Position numbers and translations under genes: made by a program
Notes under the pieces: generated by a model
What the model was told of the DNA's origin: nothing
The model's database searches: none
The model's input: the letters and a program-made list of their open reading frames with translations, nothing else
Source: Mesorhizobium sp. WSM3862
Lineage (GTDB): Bacteria; Pseudomonadota; Alphaproteobacteria; Rhizobiales; Rhizobiaceae
DNA length: 64,000 bases
Direction of reading: 5' to 3'
Assembly (NCBI RefSeq): GCF_002294985.1
Contig: NZ_NSGE01000005.1
Span: 201,001-265,000 of the forward strand
Shown: piece by piece, positions 12,433-20,911 of the stretch
Position numbering within the stretch: the first letter of the stretch is position 1
Layout of the letters: every line of letters starts with the position of its first letter

Positions 12433-13196
12433 TGGCTCCTCCCGGCGCCGCCGCGCCTGCCGCCGGACGATGTGGTCAGGCAGCCTTTAAATCGGCGCCC
12501 GGCAGGCGACCGCCACACGGCTTCCCCTTGGTTCCGCAATCCGCATCCTGCTGGATCGCGGCCGAAACTTTGATTATCGGATGCTAATTCAATCCGAGGC
12601 GTTGCGCCAGAAGCGGCGCGCAGCATCGCACCAGCACGTCATCGCCGGCCGCAAGGAGGATGCGCAAGGCTCTGCTGCACCATGATCGAGGGCCGGCCGG
12701 GCCAGCGGAACCGCCTGCCCGACACCGCCGTTTACAACCATGGCATTGGCCGACGACATCCAAATGGCGTTCTGCAGGCCGAGCAGCACATCAAGCGCCA
12801 GCGCGCGCGCATCGCTGCGCTAAAGCGCTGTCGGTGGCCGCGAGGCGAGGCGTCCAGCTTTCTGCAGTTGCTTGAAGACGCCCAATCGATCCACCTGCAT
12901 CAGCTGTCGCTGTTGTTGGAGAGGGCGTCTCGTGAACGGACCCGAGCCGGCATTTTAGACTTGGCCGCTTGGTTCAGTGTCGGCAGCCTGCGGAAGCCTT
13001 ATTTGTAGACCGTCCTTGAGGGCGCCCGAAATGGCGCCACCGCTACGCTTTCACGTCGCCGATCAGCGAAGCTTCTCAGCGATAGCGGCGACACTCACGC
13101 CGTCCTCGCGCCGCATGGCTCCTCATGGTAGCCCGCTCTCGGGTGTTACTACCCGCAGCGCGGACACTCTCTCAATCTACCTTCGAAGAAGAAGCA
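12433..13196. other. Gene-poor stretch with one possible small coding remnant
   Basis: About 760 bp separate the VOC gene from a small secreted-protein gene. Apart from the candidate frame at 12682-13008, no convincing protein, tRNA or repeat was seen. The base composition is less strictly GC-rich and stops occur in all frames, as in decaying sequence. Confidence 0.5.
12682..13008 (+). CDS. Possible small helical hypothetical protein, perhaps degenerate
   Basis: The frame gives 108 residues. Only the middle part (about residues 33-88) looks like a protein: AEQHIKRQRARIAALKR, then FLQLLEDAQSIHLHQLS and LLERASRE. This resembles small two-helix hypothetical proteins of rhizobia that I cannot name. 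The flanks are unlike protein and no good ribosome site is seen, so the gene may be truncated or frameshifted. A matching tail is encoded on the other strand near 16201-16310. Confidence 0.35.
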   Translation: MIEGRPGQRNRLPDTAVYNHGIGRRHPNGVLQAEQHIKRQRARIAALKRCRWPRGEASSFLQLLEDAQSIHLHQLSLLLERASRERTRAGILDLAAWFSVGSLRKPYL

Positions 13197-13379
13197 CTAC
13201 TCCGACTTCGCCGGGGTTTCTTTCTTGATTTCCGTCGATGTTGACGTGTCGGACTTGTCAACACTCGCCGTCTGCTGCGCGTCGACTGAGGCTTGATCCT
13301 TCGCGTGTGCCGGGCAATTGGCTGATGCTGCAGAGACGGACAGGCCCAGCGCTAAGATCGTTCCGAGGAAGGCTTTCAT
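13197..13379 (-). CDS. Small secreted hypothetical protein
   Basis: The 60-residue product is a signal peptide (cleavage near ASA-NC at about residue 20) followed by a short, Ser/Thr/Lys-rich, probably disordered mature part. Three ATG codons stand in a row directly after AGGAGG; the third, at 13379, has the proper six-base spacing and is chosen. Neither family nor function is recognised. Confidence 0.6.
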   Translation of the reverse strand: MKAFLGTILALGLSVSAASANCPAHAKDQASVDAQQTASVDKSDTSTSTEIKKETPAKSE

Positions 13380-13558
13380 CATCATCCTCCTTTTGGCAAG
13401 TGACATAGCGTAACCCGCGCGTTGCGCGCCGCAAAATCACTTTTCACTCCCCGCATCACAGCTGGCTCGCGCGTCGAGGCCGCAGAGAACTTTATTGAGC
13501 GGATGACCGAACTCGGTTGCTCCAGCATGGAGGCGCTGTCTACGCGCCAGAGCGTGAA

Positions 13559-13583
13559 GCCCCCAGGCCTTTCGCCTGGGGGC
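13559..13583 (-). terminator. Hairpin downstream of the YflT-like gene
   Basis: A perfect 10-bp stem (GCCCCCAGGC with GCCTGGGGGC) around a 5-base loop lies eight bases past the end of the YflT-like frame. No clear T-run follows, so it may be a weak or Rho-assisted terminator. Confidence 0.5.
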
Positions 13584-13591
13584 GAATATGG

Positions 13592-14193
13592 TCAAACGCG
13601 ATTTGCGTAGCGCGCTCGATCGCGTTCGATCTCGTCGGCGGTGTAGTTTTCGGCGCCAGCGTCAAAGCTCCTCCAACCGTCCGCTTCGTAGGCACTGCGG
13701 CGATCTTCCAAGTTCACTGATCTTGATTGGCCGAGGATGCTCTCGGCTTCGCCGGCCAACGCGTCGTCGACCCTGGCCGTGACCAACGTCCCGCCGCGGC
13801 GCACACCTTCGGCGTAGACATGAGCATCCCTTCCGGGACCCCGGAGTCGGTAAGGGCTCCGACGATGCCCCCGGCAGCCCCGCCGACAACTGCGCCCCCC
13901 AATGCGCCTGCAGCGGTAGCGGCGAGCCACCCTGCGGCGACAACAGGGCCCACGCCTGGGATAGCCATGATCCCAAGCCCCGTCAGCAACCCGCCGGCGC
14001 CGCCAATGAGGGCGCCCACACCGGCGCCGCCAGCCGCATCTTCGGCGGCATTCGAGCGATCATCTTGGTACCAGCCGGTCGAGTTATTGGCGACGATGCT
14101 GATGTCGGAATGCGGAACGCCGATGGCTTCGAGTTCACCGACGGCATCGGAAGCGTCCTCATAATTGTCAAATAGTCCGGTCACGGTTCTCAT
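13592..14193 (-). pseudogene. YflT/GSP17M-type stress protein, frameshifted
   Basis: The first part, from the ATG at 14193 (GGAG ribosome site), gives MRTVTGLFDNYEDASDAV and a Gly/Ala-rich hydrophobic segment ending in ALTDSGVPEG. The family's usual continuation, DAHVYAEGVRRGGTLVTARV and the rest to 13592, is found in the next frame. Adding one C to the CCC run at 13828-13830 joins both parts into about 200 residues of normal family length. It is thus a single gene with a one-base deletion, natural or from sequencing. The family has an N-terminal YflT domain and a glycine-zipper-like membrane segment and occurs among general stress genes. Confidence 0.75.
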
Positions 14194-14212
14194 GGTTGAA
14201 CTCCAATCCGTT

Positions 14213-14971
14213 TCAGTTGCTGCCGGCAACGACGTTGCCTTGATAATCGAGCGCCACGGTTGTCTTCTTTCCGTCCTTGGTGGCCTGACCGCGCCAGATG
14301 CCTTGATCGTCCTTGGTTAGCGCTGAGACATCCGAGAAGCCGGCATCCTGGATCCGGCTCTTGGCCTGGTCTTCGGTGAAGCTATTGGCGCCTGGCACCG
14401 GAGCAGCCGGATTTTTTGTGTCGGTCGTGGTGACGGCGGGAGTTGTCGAACTCGTCGTCGTGCCGGTTTCATCGTCCATGGTGGAAGCGATCTTCTCGAT
14501 CATTTCCTTATGCATTTTGAGTGTGGGCAAGGTCTCCGATGCGAACGCCTTGAGCTGGGGATTGTCGCCATCCTTGGCGTAGTTCTCGAACAGCTCCACG
14601 GCATCCGCGTGCGCATCACGCTGCATCTGCACATAGGTCTTTTCGACCGGATCCTTGCCGTTCTGAAGGGCGTCGAGGTCGCTCTTGTGCTTGGCATCCG
14701 TCTCGGCGGGCACTTTGAGCTTCTGCTCGCCGGCAATCGTTTCGAGTTTTGCATTGGCCGCCCCATGATCGTCGATCATCTTTTGGGCGAAGTCTTTGAC
14801 CGCCTGATCCTGGGCTTTGCCTTGGGCGATCTTACTCGACTCGACCTCGAACATGCCCCCGCTGGCAGCCTTGTCGACGAACCCCTGGGCATCGTCGGCG
14901 GCAAAGGCAGGCACTGCAAATGTGATGGCGGCGGCTGTGGTCAGCGCAACCAGTAGATGGCGATTTTTCAT
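14213..14971 (-). CDS. Periplasmic DUF4142 protein with a PepSY-like C-terminus
   Basis: The 252-residue product has a signal peptide (cleavage after AFA at about residue 24), a four-helix DUF4142 domain (about 26-170, with FAQKMIDDHGAANAKL and LKMHKEMIEKI), a Thr-rich linker and a C-terminal segment with FTEDQAKSRIQDAGF and GNVVAGSN, like a PepSY or related inhibitor fold. DUF4142 proteins are ferritin-like helical bundles of unknown role that often occur with stress genes. The ATG at 14971 was chosen because it starts the signal peptide and follows AGGAA; the upstream extension is unlike protein. Confidence 0.8.
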   Translation of the reverse strand: MKNRHLLVALTTAAAITFAVPAFAADDAQGFVDKAASGGMFEVESSKIAQGKAQDQAVKDFAQKMIDDHGAANAKLETIAGEQKLKVPAETDAKHKSDLDALQNGKDPVEKTYVQMQRDAHADAVELFENYAKDGDNPQLKAFASETLPTLKMHKEMIEKIASTMDDETGTTTSSTTPAVTTTDTKNPAAPVPGANSFTEDQAKSRIQDAGFSDVSALTKDDQGIWRGQATKDGKKTTVALDYQGNVVAGSN

Positions 14972-15385
14972 GGAGAAGTTCCTAGTTGGGCAGATGTGCT
15001 GCGAACCCAACAAGCGACCGACACCTTTGTTCCGAGCGCGGTTTGATTTAGCGAGGAGTACCGGCACTCTTTTCCCTAGGACCGGCTGCCGGTTTTCGGT
15101 CCCGCCACGCTCCTGAACAAAAGCCAATAGGGATCGCGGCCAGCAGGATTCTTTCAGTATGGCTTGTCGCCAGTGGCAAGCAGGTTGAAGGGGGTGCCAC
15201 CGGAGATTTTTGCGGCTTTCCGAGCGGCCTTCGTCCAGGAGTTTATGCGTCTAAATCAAGCGGCTCGTGATCCAGCCTGTTGATTGCAAGATGACCTCAC
15301 TTGCTGGCCTCTCGGCAAACTTTTCACGTTAGACGGAACCTTTGTGATCACCGGCTCTTCCCTTGTAATTACTGGGAGGCAATCA

Positions 15386-15838
15386 ATGGCAAACCTGGGA
15401 CGACTGGCTGTCGCCATATTGGGCATTCTCGCCTACCAAAATCGCGACAAGATCGGAGAGCTGCTCCGTGGCGCGGGAAATCGCGATCCAAACAGTCTGC
15501 AGGGAGGGATCTTGGATCAGCTGTCCAAAGGCGTATCGGGGACGGCGCTTGGGGATATTGTCGACCGCTTCAGAAATGCGGGAGCCGGTTCCAAGGTGGA
15601 TTCTTGGGTTAGTAGCGGACCCAACCAGCCGATCGAGCCGAAAGAGGTCGAGGCGGCAATAGACGACGAAACACTGGCTTCTCTTTCAATGCAGACCGGC
15701 CTGTCCCGCGATGAGCTGATAGCCAGGATAACCAGGGACTTGCCCGAGGCGGTCAACAAGCTGACGCCCAATGGCGAACTGCCACCCGCGGGGCCCGACG
15801 ATGTCACCCTGCTCGATCCGGTGCCACCACAGCGTTGA
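15386..15838 (+). CDS. YidB-family (DUF937) protein
   Basis: This 150-residue protein has a short hydrophobic N-terminus (LAVAILGILAYQNRDKI) and the YidB features: a Gly-rich linker (LQGGILDQLSKGV), a conserved SWVSSGPNQPI segment and LSRDELIARITRDLPEAVNKLTPNG near the end. The family is widespread in Proteobacteria and has no settled function. GGGAGG precedes the ATG at 15386. It is a single gene with long untranslated flanks. Confidence 0.85.
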   Translation: MANLGRLAVAILGILAYQNRDKIGELLRGAGNRDPNSLQGGILDQLSKGVSGTALGDIVDRFRNAGAGSKVDSWVSSGPNQPIEPKEVEAAIDDETLASLSMQTGLSRDELIARITRDLPEAVNKLTPNGELPPAGPDDVTLLDPVPPQR

Positions 15839-16139
15839 TGGCGCGGCAAGGTCACACTCCAAGTCCGTCAGCGTTTGCGAAAAGCCTGTCTTGAGAAGCG
15901 CGAGGACTTGCAACGGTCATGGCGCAACTCATCCCGCTTTCGCAGGTGAGCGGTTTGCCGCTTCCGTTTGGGAGCGTGCTGACTATGAGCGGTCAATCCC
16001 ATCAGGGGTGTAGCCGCAGAGGCAACCAAAGGTCCCTCGCTTGCGCTCATTAATCGCGACGGAGTTTATTAGCTACGCCTAAAGTTCTGATGTCAGCCGT
16101 CGAAAGGTGGCGCATGCCCCTTGCCCACATGGGGTAAAA

Positions 16140-16187
16140 GGCCCGGCCTGTCTGCCCTAGGTCCCCCGATACGCCACAGGCCGGGCC
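16140..16187. repeat. 12-bp perfect inverted repeat with 24-base loop
   Basis: GGCCCGGCCTGT at 16140-16151 is mirrored exactly by ACAGGCCGGGCC at 16176-16187. A C-rich run follows on the plus strand. It could be a terminator-like structure, a small RNA hairpin or a solitary REP-type element; none of these is proved. Confidence 0.55.
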
Positions 16188-16197
16188 CCCCCAACCT

Positions 16198-16370
16198 TTA
16201 GGCTGCACTGTTCCGCGCCGCCTTTTTCAGCAAGCGCGATAGATGCACGTCGTGAAGCTCCTGAACGCTTTGAAGAAGTTCGAGGAATTCAAGCACCGAG
16301 GTGGTGGGCAATTCGAGGGGTTGTAGTTTGGCTGGGAAACAAAGAAGCGCTAGCCCGCCTGGTGGAAGTC
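16198..16370 (-). pseudogene. Remnant of a small helical protein related to the one at 12682
   Basis: Read from about 16300 down to the TAA at 16198-16200, the minus strand encodes VLEFLELLQSVQELHDVHLS then RLLKKAARNSAA. This matches the pattern of the plus-strand protein at 12682 (Phe-Leu-x-Leu-Leu, Gln, His, Leu-Ser-x-Leu-Leu, Ala at the same spacings). No ATG and no N-terminal half are found before an in-frame stop, so it appears truncated. Confidence 0.35.
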
Positions 16371-16525
16371 ACTGAACAGGCGGGGAGCTATCCGTCTTTG
16401 CGCCTACGGCAGATAGATGAGCCGCTTCTCCAATCGATACGATGAATCCCATCATTGCCCGATGCTACTTTGAGGAGGCAACCGGTTTTGCAGCCCTGGC
16501 AGCTAGTAGGCTTGAGGGGTTGGAT

Positions 16526-16729
16526 ATGAGCAGAACGACTCTCGTTGCGATTGCTTTCCTCGTCATCAGCATCGGCCCGACCGAAGCCAATGGCCATAAA
16601 GTTTTGCCGGTTTGCACCGCGTCGAGCTCACTGTCCGAGGTCTTGCATGGCAAGTGTTTTCTCGTCAAAGGCTCGATGATCTATGGCGACATCGCCGATC
16701 TTTCCCAGATAATCCAATTGGGATGGTAG
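16526..16729 (+). CDS. Possible small secreted protein
   Basis: The 67-residue frame starts at an ATG after a GAGGGG stretch. It has a plausible signal peptide (SRTTLVAIAFLVISIG, cleavage near TEA-NG) and a short mature part with two Cys (PVCTAS and GKCFLV) that could pair. No family is recognised. It lies in an eroded region, so expression is uncertain. Confidence 0.4.
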   Translation: MSRTTLVAIAFLVISIGPTEANGHKVLPVCTASSSLSEVLHGKCFLVKGSMIYGDIADLSQIIQLGW

Positions 16730-17088
16730 CCAAGGCCGAATCGGTGCCTAGACGCTATCGCATGACTGAGCCACGCCGTTTCTTACCGGGAAATAGCGCA
16801 GCGCCTTCCCCTCATGGGACAGCGCGGAAACAGGGGCTTCAAAGCCCAGGGGCAAAAAGCGCCGCTCCGATAACGTCGAGTATAACGCCAGGCGCGCGCC
16901 AGTGGCGGATTCGTGCGCCTATCTTCCATCCCGGTGCGTAACGCATTGCCGCCGCAAACTGGCGCGGTTCATTCTGGTCGCGAGCCCATAGAGTGGATGC
17001 GTGGTTGCATTCCAGGCTGGAGGCCTTTGCCGCATCAACCGAGAATCAAGCAGAAATTACGCGGTCGACAGCCTGTCGCGACCGGCCC
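16730..17088. other. Intergenic region, nothing recognised
   Basis: About 360 bp between the small secreted protein and the PPOX-type gene. I see no gene, tRNA, clear terminator or repeat. Confidence 0.55.
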
Positions 17089-17571
17089 CTAAAGGTCGAC
17101 CTTGGCGACATTATCCTTGTATTCCTGCTTCGGGTCATATCCGAGCAGCATCTTGATGCCCGAAACCACGCTCGACGCATCGAGCCAGATTTCGGCTCGG
17201 TCCAGATCGAAGCGCAACAGCGTGAGTTTCGGATCGTCTTTGCCGCCCTCGAACCATGCTTCGACATAGGGGTTCCAGAGCCGATCGATCACAGCCCGAT
17301 CATTGTCGACGCGAAGCTTGCCCTGCACCGTTGCGAAGAGGTCATGTCCCTTGGAGACGAACGTGGCCGTTGCCTGGTCGCCGCCGGAAAGGCCCATCGG
17401 AAGCTCCGTGTCTTTCGCCGTGAAAAACCAGATCGGACCGGTATCGTCCTTCTCCAGTTGTGCCGTCATGGGCCGAGGGATGATGTTGGAGCCGTCGAGG
17501 CCGATCATCATCGTCATGTCAGATTTCAGTGCTTTCCAGAATTTCGCTTCGAGCTCAGCGGGTGTCGGCAT
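17089..17571 (-). CDS. Pyridoxamine 5'-phosphate oxidase-like general stress protein
   Basis: The 160-residue protein has the split-barrel flavin-binding fold of the Pyridox_ox_2 / general stress protein 26 type: an N-terminal helix, RPMTAQ, IWFFTAKDTEL, a strand with ATATFVSKGHDLFATVQG, and a C-terminal half with WNPYVEAWFEGG and LLRFDLDRAEIW. Such proteins bind FMN, F420 or haem-related cofactors and often respond to stress; the substrate is unknown. The ATG follows AAGGATGAG. It is not an orthologue of pdxH. Confidence 0.8.
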   Translation of the reverse strand: MPTPAELEAKFWKALKSDMTMMIGLDGSNIIPRPMTAQLEKDDTGPIWFFTAKDTELPMGLSGGDQATATFVSKGHDLFATVQGKLRVDNDRAVIDRLWNPYVEAWFEGGKDDPKLTLLRFDLDRAEIWLDASSVVSGIKMLLGYDPKQEYKDNVAKVDL

Positions 17572-17703
17572 GTCTCATCCTTTCACTGAAAGAAAGGCAA
17601 ACGGCCGACGGTGCTGTGTGTTCCTTCGCGCATTGCCTGGCTAAGGCTTCTCGATCGCTATTCGACGCGTCGTCGTTCAAAGCAGCTAAATTATTGGAAT
17701 CAA

Positions 17704-17778
17704 TGGTACGCCCAAGGGGAATCGAACCCCTGTTCCCGCCGTGAGAGGGCGGTGTCCTGACCGCTAGACGATGGGCGC
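17704..17778 (-). tRNA. tRNA-Glu (anticodon CTC)
   Basis: The minus strand gives a complete cloverleaf: a 7-bp acceptor stem starting GCGCCCA, a D arm with TAGCGGTCAGGA, an anticodon stem CCGCC/GGCGG with loop CTCTCAC and hence anticodon CTC, and a T arm with GGTTCGATTCC. Discriminator A and an encoded CCA end at 17704. It stands between the PPOX-type and VOC genes. Confidence 0.95.
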
Positions 17779-17863
17779 GCTCAAGAACCGGCTACATAGG
17801 ATGAAGGCCGGAAAAAAGCAACTGGGGTTTCGGACTGTTCGCGGACTTTGCGGACTGCCCTCG

Positions 17864-18277
17864 TCAACCCTGCCGTTTCGGCTCGATCAGATCCCAGAGA
17901 TTGCCGTAGAGATCGACAAACACCGCCACCGTGCCATAGGGCTCGAAGCGCGGCGCCTCGCGGAATTCGACGCCCCTGCCAAGCATCGCCTGATGGTCGC
18001 GGGCGAAGTCGTCCGTTTCGAGAAAAAGAAACACCCGGCCGCCGGTCTGGTCACCGATGCGGCTTGCCTGCCTCTCGCCGGAGGCTGCCGCCAAGAGCAG
18101 CCGCGCGCCCTGCCTGTTTGCCGGCGTGACCGTCACCCAGCGCTTGCCGCCGCCGAGGTCGACATCCTCGCTCAGCACGAAGCCAAGCCGCTCGACATAC
18201 CAGGCTATCGCCTCGTCATAGTTTTCGACGACGAGCGCCACGGTCGCAATGCTGCGGTTATCGGCAAAGCCGCTCAT
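17864..18277 (-). CDS. VOC-family (glyoxalase/bleomycin resistance) protein
   Basis: The 137-residue protein has the fold pattern TVALVVENYDEAIAWYVERL, a central strand GGRVFLFLETDDF and the terminal strand YGTVAVFVDLYGNLWDLIEP typical of glyoxalase-superfamily proteins. The usual first metal His is Leu-Val here and not obvious, so it may bind a ligand without classic metal chemistry. It overlaps the DUF6476 gene upstream by 4 bp (ATGA), so they are coupled. Confidence 0.8.
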   Translation of the reverse strand: MSGFADNRSIATVALVVENYDEAIAWYVERLGFVLSEDVDLGGGKRWVTVTPANRQGARLLLAAASGERQASRIGDQTGGRVFLFLETDDFARDHQAMLGRGVEFREAPRFEPYGTVAVFVDLYGNLWDLIEPKRQG

Positions 18278-18657
18278 TTGTTGCGAATCGCGAACTGGCC
18301 GATGACGCGGCGCTCGGCAATGTCGTAGAGAAAGATGGAACGGCTGCCGTCGGCGAGCTCGGCATCGATCGACAGGCGGTTGCCGGACAGTGCCTGGCTG
18401 ACCACCTTGGCGCCGACCGGCAGCACGATATCGCCGGAGAGGGGCGCGCCGGCCGGAGCCTGGACATCGCCGGCATGCACCGATCCGGCGCCGGGCGCAT
18501 TGCGGGCTTTGTAGACAAGGGCTCCGATCACCACCATAAGGGCGAGGAACAGAAGACCGAGATTGACGATCATGAAGCGGATGAGCTTCCGGCGCACTTT
18601 TTCGGCCGCAGGGTCGAGCGGCTTCTCCTCATCTTCTTCGGCGATCGGCCGGGCCAT
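18274..18657 (-). CDS. DUF6476-family membrane-anchored protein
   Basis: The 127-residue protein has an acidic then basic N-terminus (EEDEEKPLDPAAEKVRRKL), one membrane segment (about 30-50) and a small periplasmic beta domain with LSGNRLSIDAELADG and RSIFLYDIAERRVIG. This is a conserved alphaproteobacterial family of unknown function often next to rluD-rpoH, as here. It is transcribed away from rluD. Confidence 0.75.
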   Translation of the reverse strand: MARPIAEEDEEKPLDPAAEKVRRKLIRFMIVNLGLLFLALMVVIGALVYKARNAPGAGSVHAGDVQAPAGAPLSGDIVLPVGAKVVSQALSGNRLSIDAELADGSRSIFLYDIAERRVIGQFAIRNK

Positions 18658-18730
18658 GACTAAACAATCCGCAACGGGTTTCGATGAGCGCTCATAGCGA
18701 AGAGACCTCGATTTTGATAGGGCCCCGATT

Positions 18731-19765
18731 TTGAGACAGGATCAATTGCCGGGCGATGAGTTGGGTGGAGCGGTGGAGCTGGAAACCGGCGCCGATGCCG
18801 CAGGCCAGCGCCTCGACCAGTGGCTCACCGCCCAGCTCGGCCCGGAGATCTCACGCAGCCGCGTGCAGGCCCTCATCAAGCAGGGTGCGGTTACGATCGC
18901 CGGCAAGCCGGTCGAAGAGGCAAAGCGCAAGATGGCGCCGGGCGAGCGTGTCGCGGTCATCATGCCGCAGCCGGAGCCTGCCGAGCCGCAAGGCGAGGCC
19001 ATTCCTCTCGACATCCTTTACGAGGACGACGAGCTGATCGTCGTCAACAAGCCGGCGGGGCTGGTTGTGCATCCCGGCGCCGGCAACTGGACCGGCACAC
19101 TGGTCAACGCGCTGATCCATCATTGCGGCGACAGTCTTTCCGGCATCGGCGGCGTCAGGCGACCGGGCATCGTCCACCGGCTGGACAAGGAAACCAGCGG
19201 CGTCATGGTGGTGGCCAAGACCGACCGCGCCCACAAGGCACTGTCCGAGGCCTTCGCCGATCATGGCCGGACGGGCGACCTCGAACGCGCCTATCTGGCG
19301 CTGGTCTGGGGCATTCCGCAGCGGCCGACCGCCACCGTCGAGGCCGCGCTCGGCCGCGCCGCCGACCGGGTGCGGCGCGCGGTGGTTCCCGAAGGCCGGG
19401 ACGACGCCCGGCATGCCGTCACCCATTTCACCGTCGTCGAGCGTTTCGGCGGGCGGCAGAAGGAATTCACCACCGCAAGTCTGATCGAATGCCGCCTCGA
19501 GACCGGCCGCACGCACCAGATCAGGGTGCATATGGCGCATATCGGTCATCCGGTGGTCGGCGATCCGGAGTACGGCCAGGCCTTCCGCACCAAGGCCAAC
19601 CGGCTGCCGGAACCGCTGAAAGGCGAGGTCAAGGCATTTTCCAGGCAGGCGCTCCATGCCTGGCTCCTTGAATTCCGACACCCGACCACCCATCTACCGA
19701 TGCGGTTCGAGGCGCCGATGCCGAGGGACATGGAGGAACTTGTCGGCGGCTTTCGAATGCTCTGA
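18731..19765 (+). CDS. rluD: Ribosomal large-subunit pseudouridine synthase, RluD type
   Basis: This protein of up to 344 residues has an N-terminal S4 RNA-binding domain (about 20-80) and an RsuA/RluA catalytic domain with the catalytic Asp in HRLDKETSGVMVVAK, then ETGRTHQIRVHMAHIGHP near 260. RluD converts uridines of 23S helix 69 to pseudouridine. No ATG is found before the S4 domain; TTG at 18731 or 18746 (the latter after ACAGGA) or a later GTG may be used, so the start is uncertain. The gene precedes rpoH, a common rhizobial order. Confidence 0.9.
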   Translation: MRQDQLPGDELGGAVELETGADAAGQRLDQWLTAQLGPEISRSRVQALIKQGAVTIAGKPVEEAKRKMAPGERVAVIMPQPEPAEPQGEAIPLDILYEDDELIVVNKPAGLVVHPGAGNWTGTLVNALIHHCGDSLSGIGGVRRPGIVHRLDKETSGVMVVAKTDRAHKALSEAFADHGRTGDLERAYLALVWGIPQRPTATVEAALGRAADRVRRAVVPEGRDDARHAVTHFTVVERFGGRQKEFTTASLIECRLETGRTHQIRVHMAHIGHPVVGDPEYGQAFRTKANRLPEPLKGEVKAFSRQALHAWLLEFRHPTTHLPMRFEAPMPRDMEELVGGFRML

Positions 19766-19975
19766 ACCGCCATCAAGACGCTTCAAACCAGCCATCAAAA
19801 AACCTGACTGGCGTTGTTCACTTCAGCGTGACACACTGTTTCGTGTTGAACAAATGCCTGTCCTTTCTGGTTTTGTTCCTATATACAGCAGTTGCCGCGA
19901 ATGAGCCGATTGGCATTCGCGTCACATGCCCGCCGCGTTACGGGGGCATCACTCCAATAGAGAGGGGGCGCTATC

Positions 19976-20887
19976 ATGGCCCAGTCACTACCCAGTATCG
20001 TTTCCGGTGAAGGCGGTCTCGCCCGCTACCTGGAAGAAATCCGTCGCTTTCCGATGCTTCAGCCCCAGGAAGAGTACATGCTCGCCAAGCGTTATGCCGA
20101 GCATCAGGACACTTCCGCCGCGCACAAGCTCGTCACCAGCCATTTGCGGCTCGTCGCCAAGATTGCCATGGGCTATCGCGGCTACGGCCTGCCGATCGGC
20201 GAGGTGATCTCGGAAGGCAATGTCGGCCTCATGCAGGCTGTCAAGAAATTCGAACCGGAGCGCGGCTTCCGGCTCGCCACCTACGCTATGTGGTGGATCA
20301 AGGCCTCGATCCAGGAATACATCCTGCGCTCGTGGAGCCTGGTCAAGATGGGCACCACCGCCAACCAGAAGCGCCTGTTCTTCAACCTGCGCAAGGTGAA
20401 GGGCCGGATCCAGGCGCTCGACGACGGCGACCTCAAGCCCGACCAGATCGCCGAGATCGCCACGCGTCTCAACGTTTCCGAGGCCGAAGTGGTGTCGATG
20501 AACCGTCGCCTGTCGGGCGACGCTTCGCTCAACGCCCCCATCAGGGCGAGCGAAGGTGAGTCCGGTGAATGGCAGGACTGGCTGGTCGACGATCACGAAA
20601 GCCAGGAAGAGATGCTGATCGAGCAGGACGAGCTGGAAAACCGGCGCTCGATGCTGTCGGGCGCGCTGTCGGTGCTCAACGACCGCGAGCGGCGCATCTT
20701 CGAGGCGCGTCGTCTGGCCGAAGAGCCGCTGACGCTGGAAGAGCTGTCGGCCGAGTTCGACATCAGCCGCGAGCGCGTGCGCCAGATCGAGGTGCGCGCC
20801 TTCGAGAAGGTGCAGGACGCGGTCAAGGCCGCGGCCAAGCGTCAAAACCAGGCGCTGCGCACCATCGAAGCGCAGCCGGCGGCGTAA
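19976..20887 (+). CDS. rpoH: RNA polymerase heat-shock sigma factor RpoH
   Basis: The 303-residue sigma-32 type factor has region 1.2-2 (LARYLEEIRRFPMLQPQEEY, LVTSHLRLVAKIAMGY, FRLATYAMWWIKASIQEYIL), the RpoH box QKRLFFNLRK that marks heat-shock sigma factors, and region 4.2 (LEELSAEFDISRERVRQIEV). It directs transcription of chaperone and protease genes. Rhizobia usually carry two rpoH genes; position next to rluD suggests rpoH1, but the sequence alone does not decide. A GAGGGGG site precedes the ATG, and a strong terminator follows. Confidence 0.96.
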   Translation: MAQSLPSIVSGEGGLARYLEEIRRFPMLQPQEEYMLAKRYAEHQDTSAAHKLVTSHLRLVAKIAMGYRGYGLPIGEVISEGNVGLMQAVKKFEPERGFRLATYAMWWIKASIQEYILRSWSLVKMGTTANQKRLFFNLRKVKGRIQALDDGDLKPDQIAEIATRLNVSEAEVVSMNRRLSGDASLNAPIRASEGESGEWQDWLVDDHESQEEMLIEQDELENRRSMLSGALSVLNDRERRIFEARRLAEEPLTLEELSAEFDISRERVRQIEVRAFEKVQDAVKAAAKRQNQALRTIEAQPAA

Positions 20888-20911
20888 AAGCTCGAGGCAT
20901 TACGCAAAGAC

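Larger units (their letters stand above)
15839..16525. other. Long intergenic region with a hairpin and coding remnants
   Basis: Nearly 700 bp hold no complete gene that I can support. It contains a strong inverted repeat (16140-16187), a minus-strand tail ending at 16198 similar to the protein at 12682, and a plus-strand open stretch ending at a stop at 16443-16445 (about 60 residues of protein-like character, no start). The last two overlap on opposite strands, so at most one was ever coding. The region looks eroded. Confidence 0.5.

Noticed and set aside
17704..17778. tRNA-Glu as an integration site with attachment repeats
   Set aside because: No second copy of the tRNA 3' end and no integrase gene were seen in the window.
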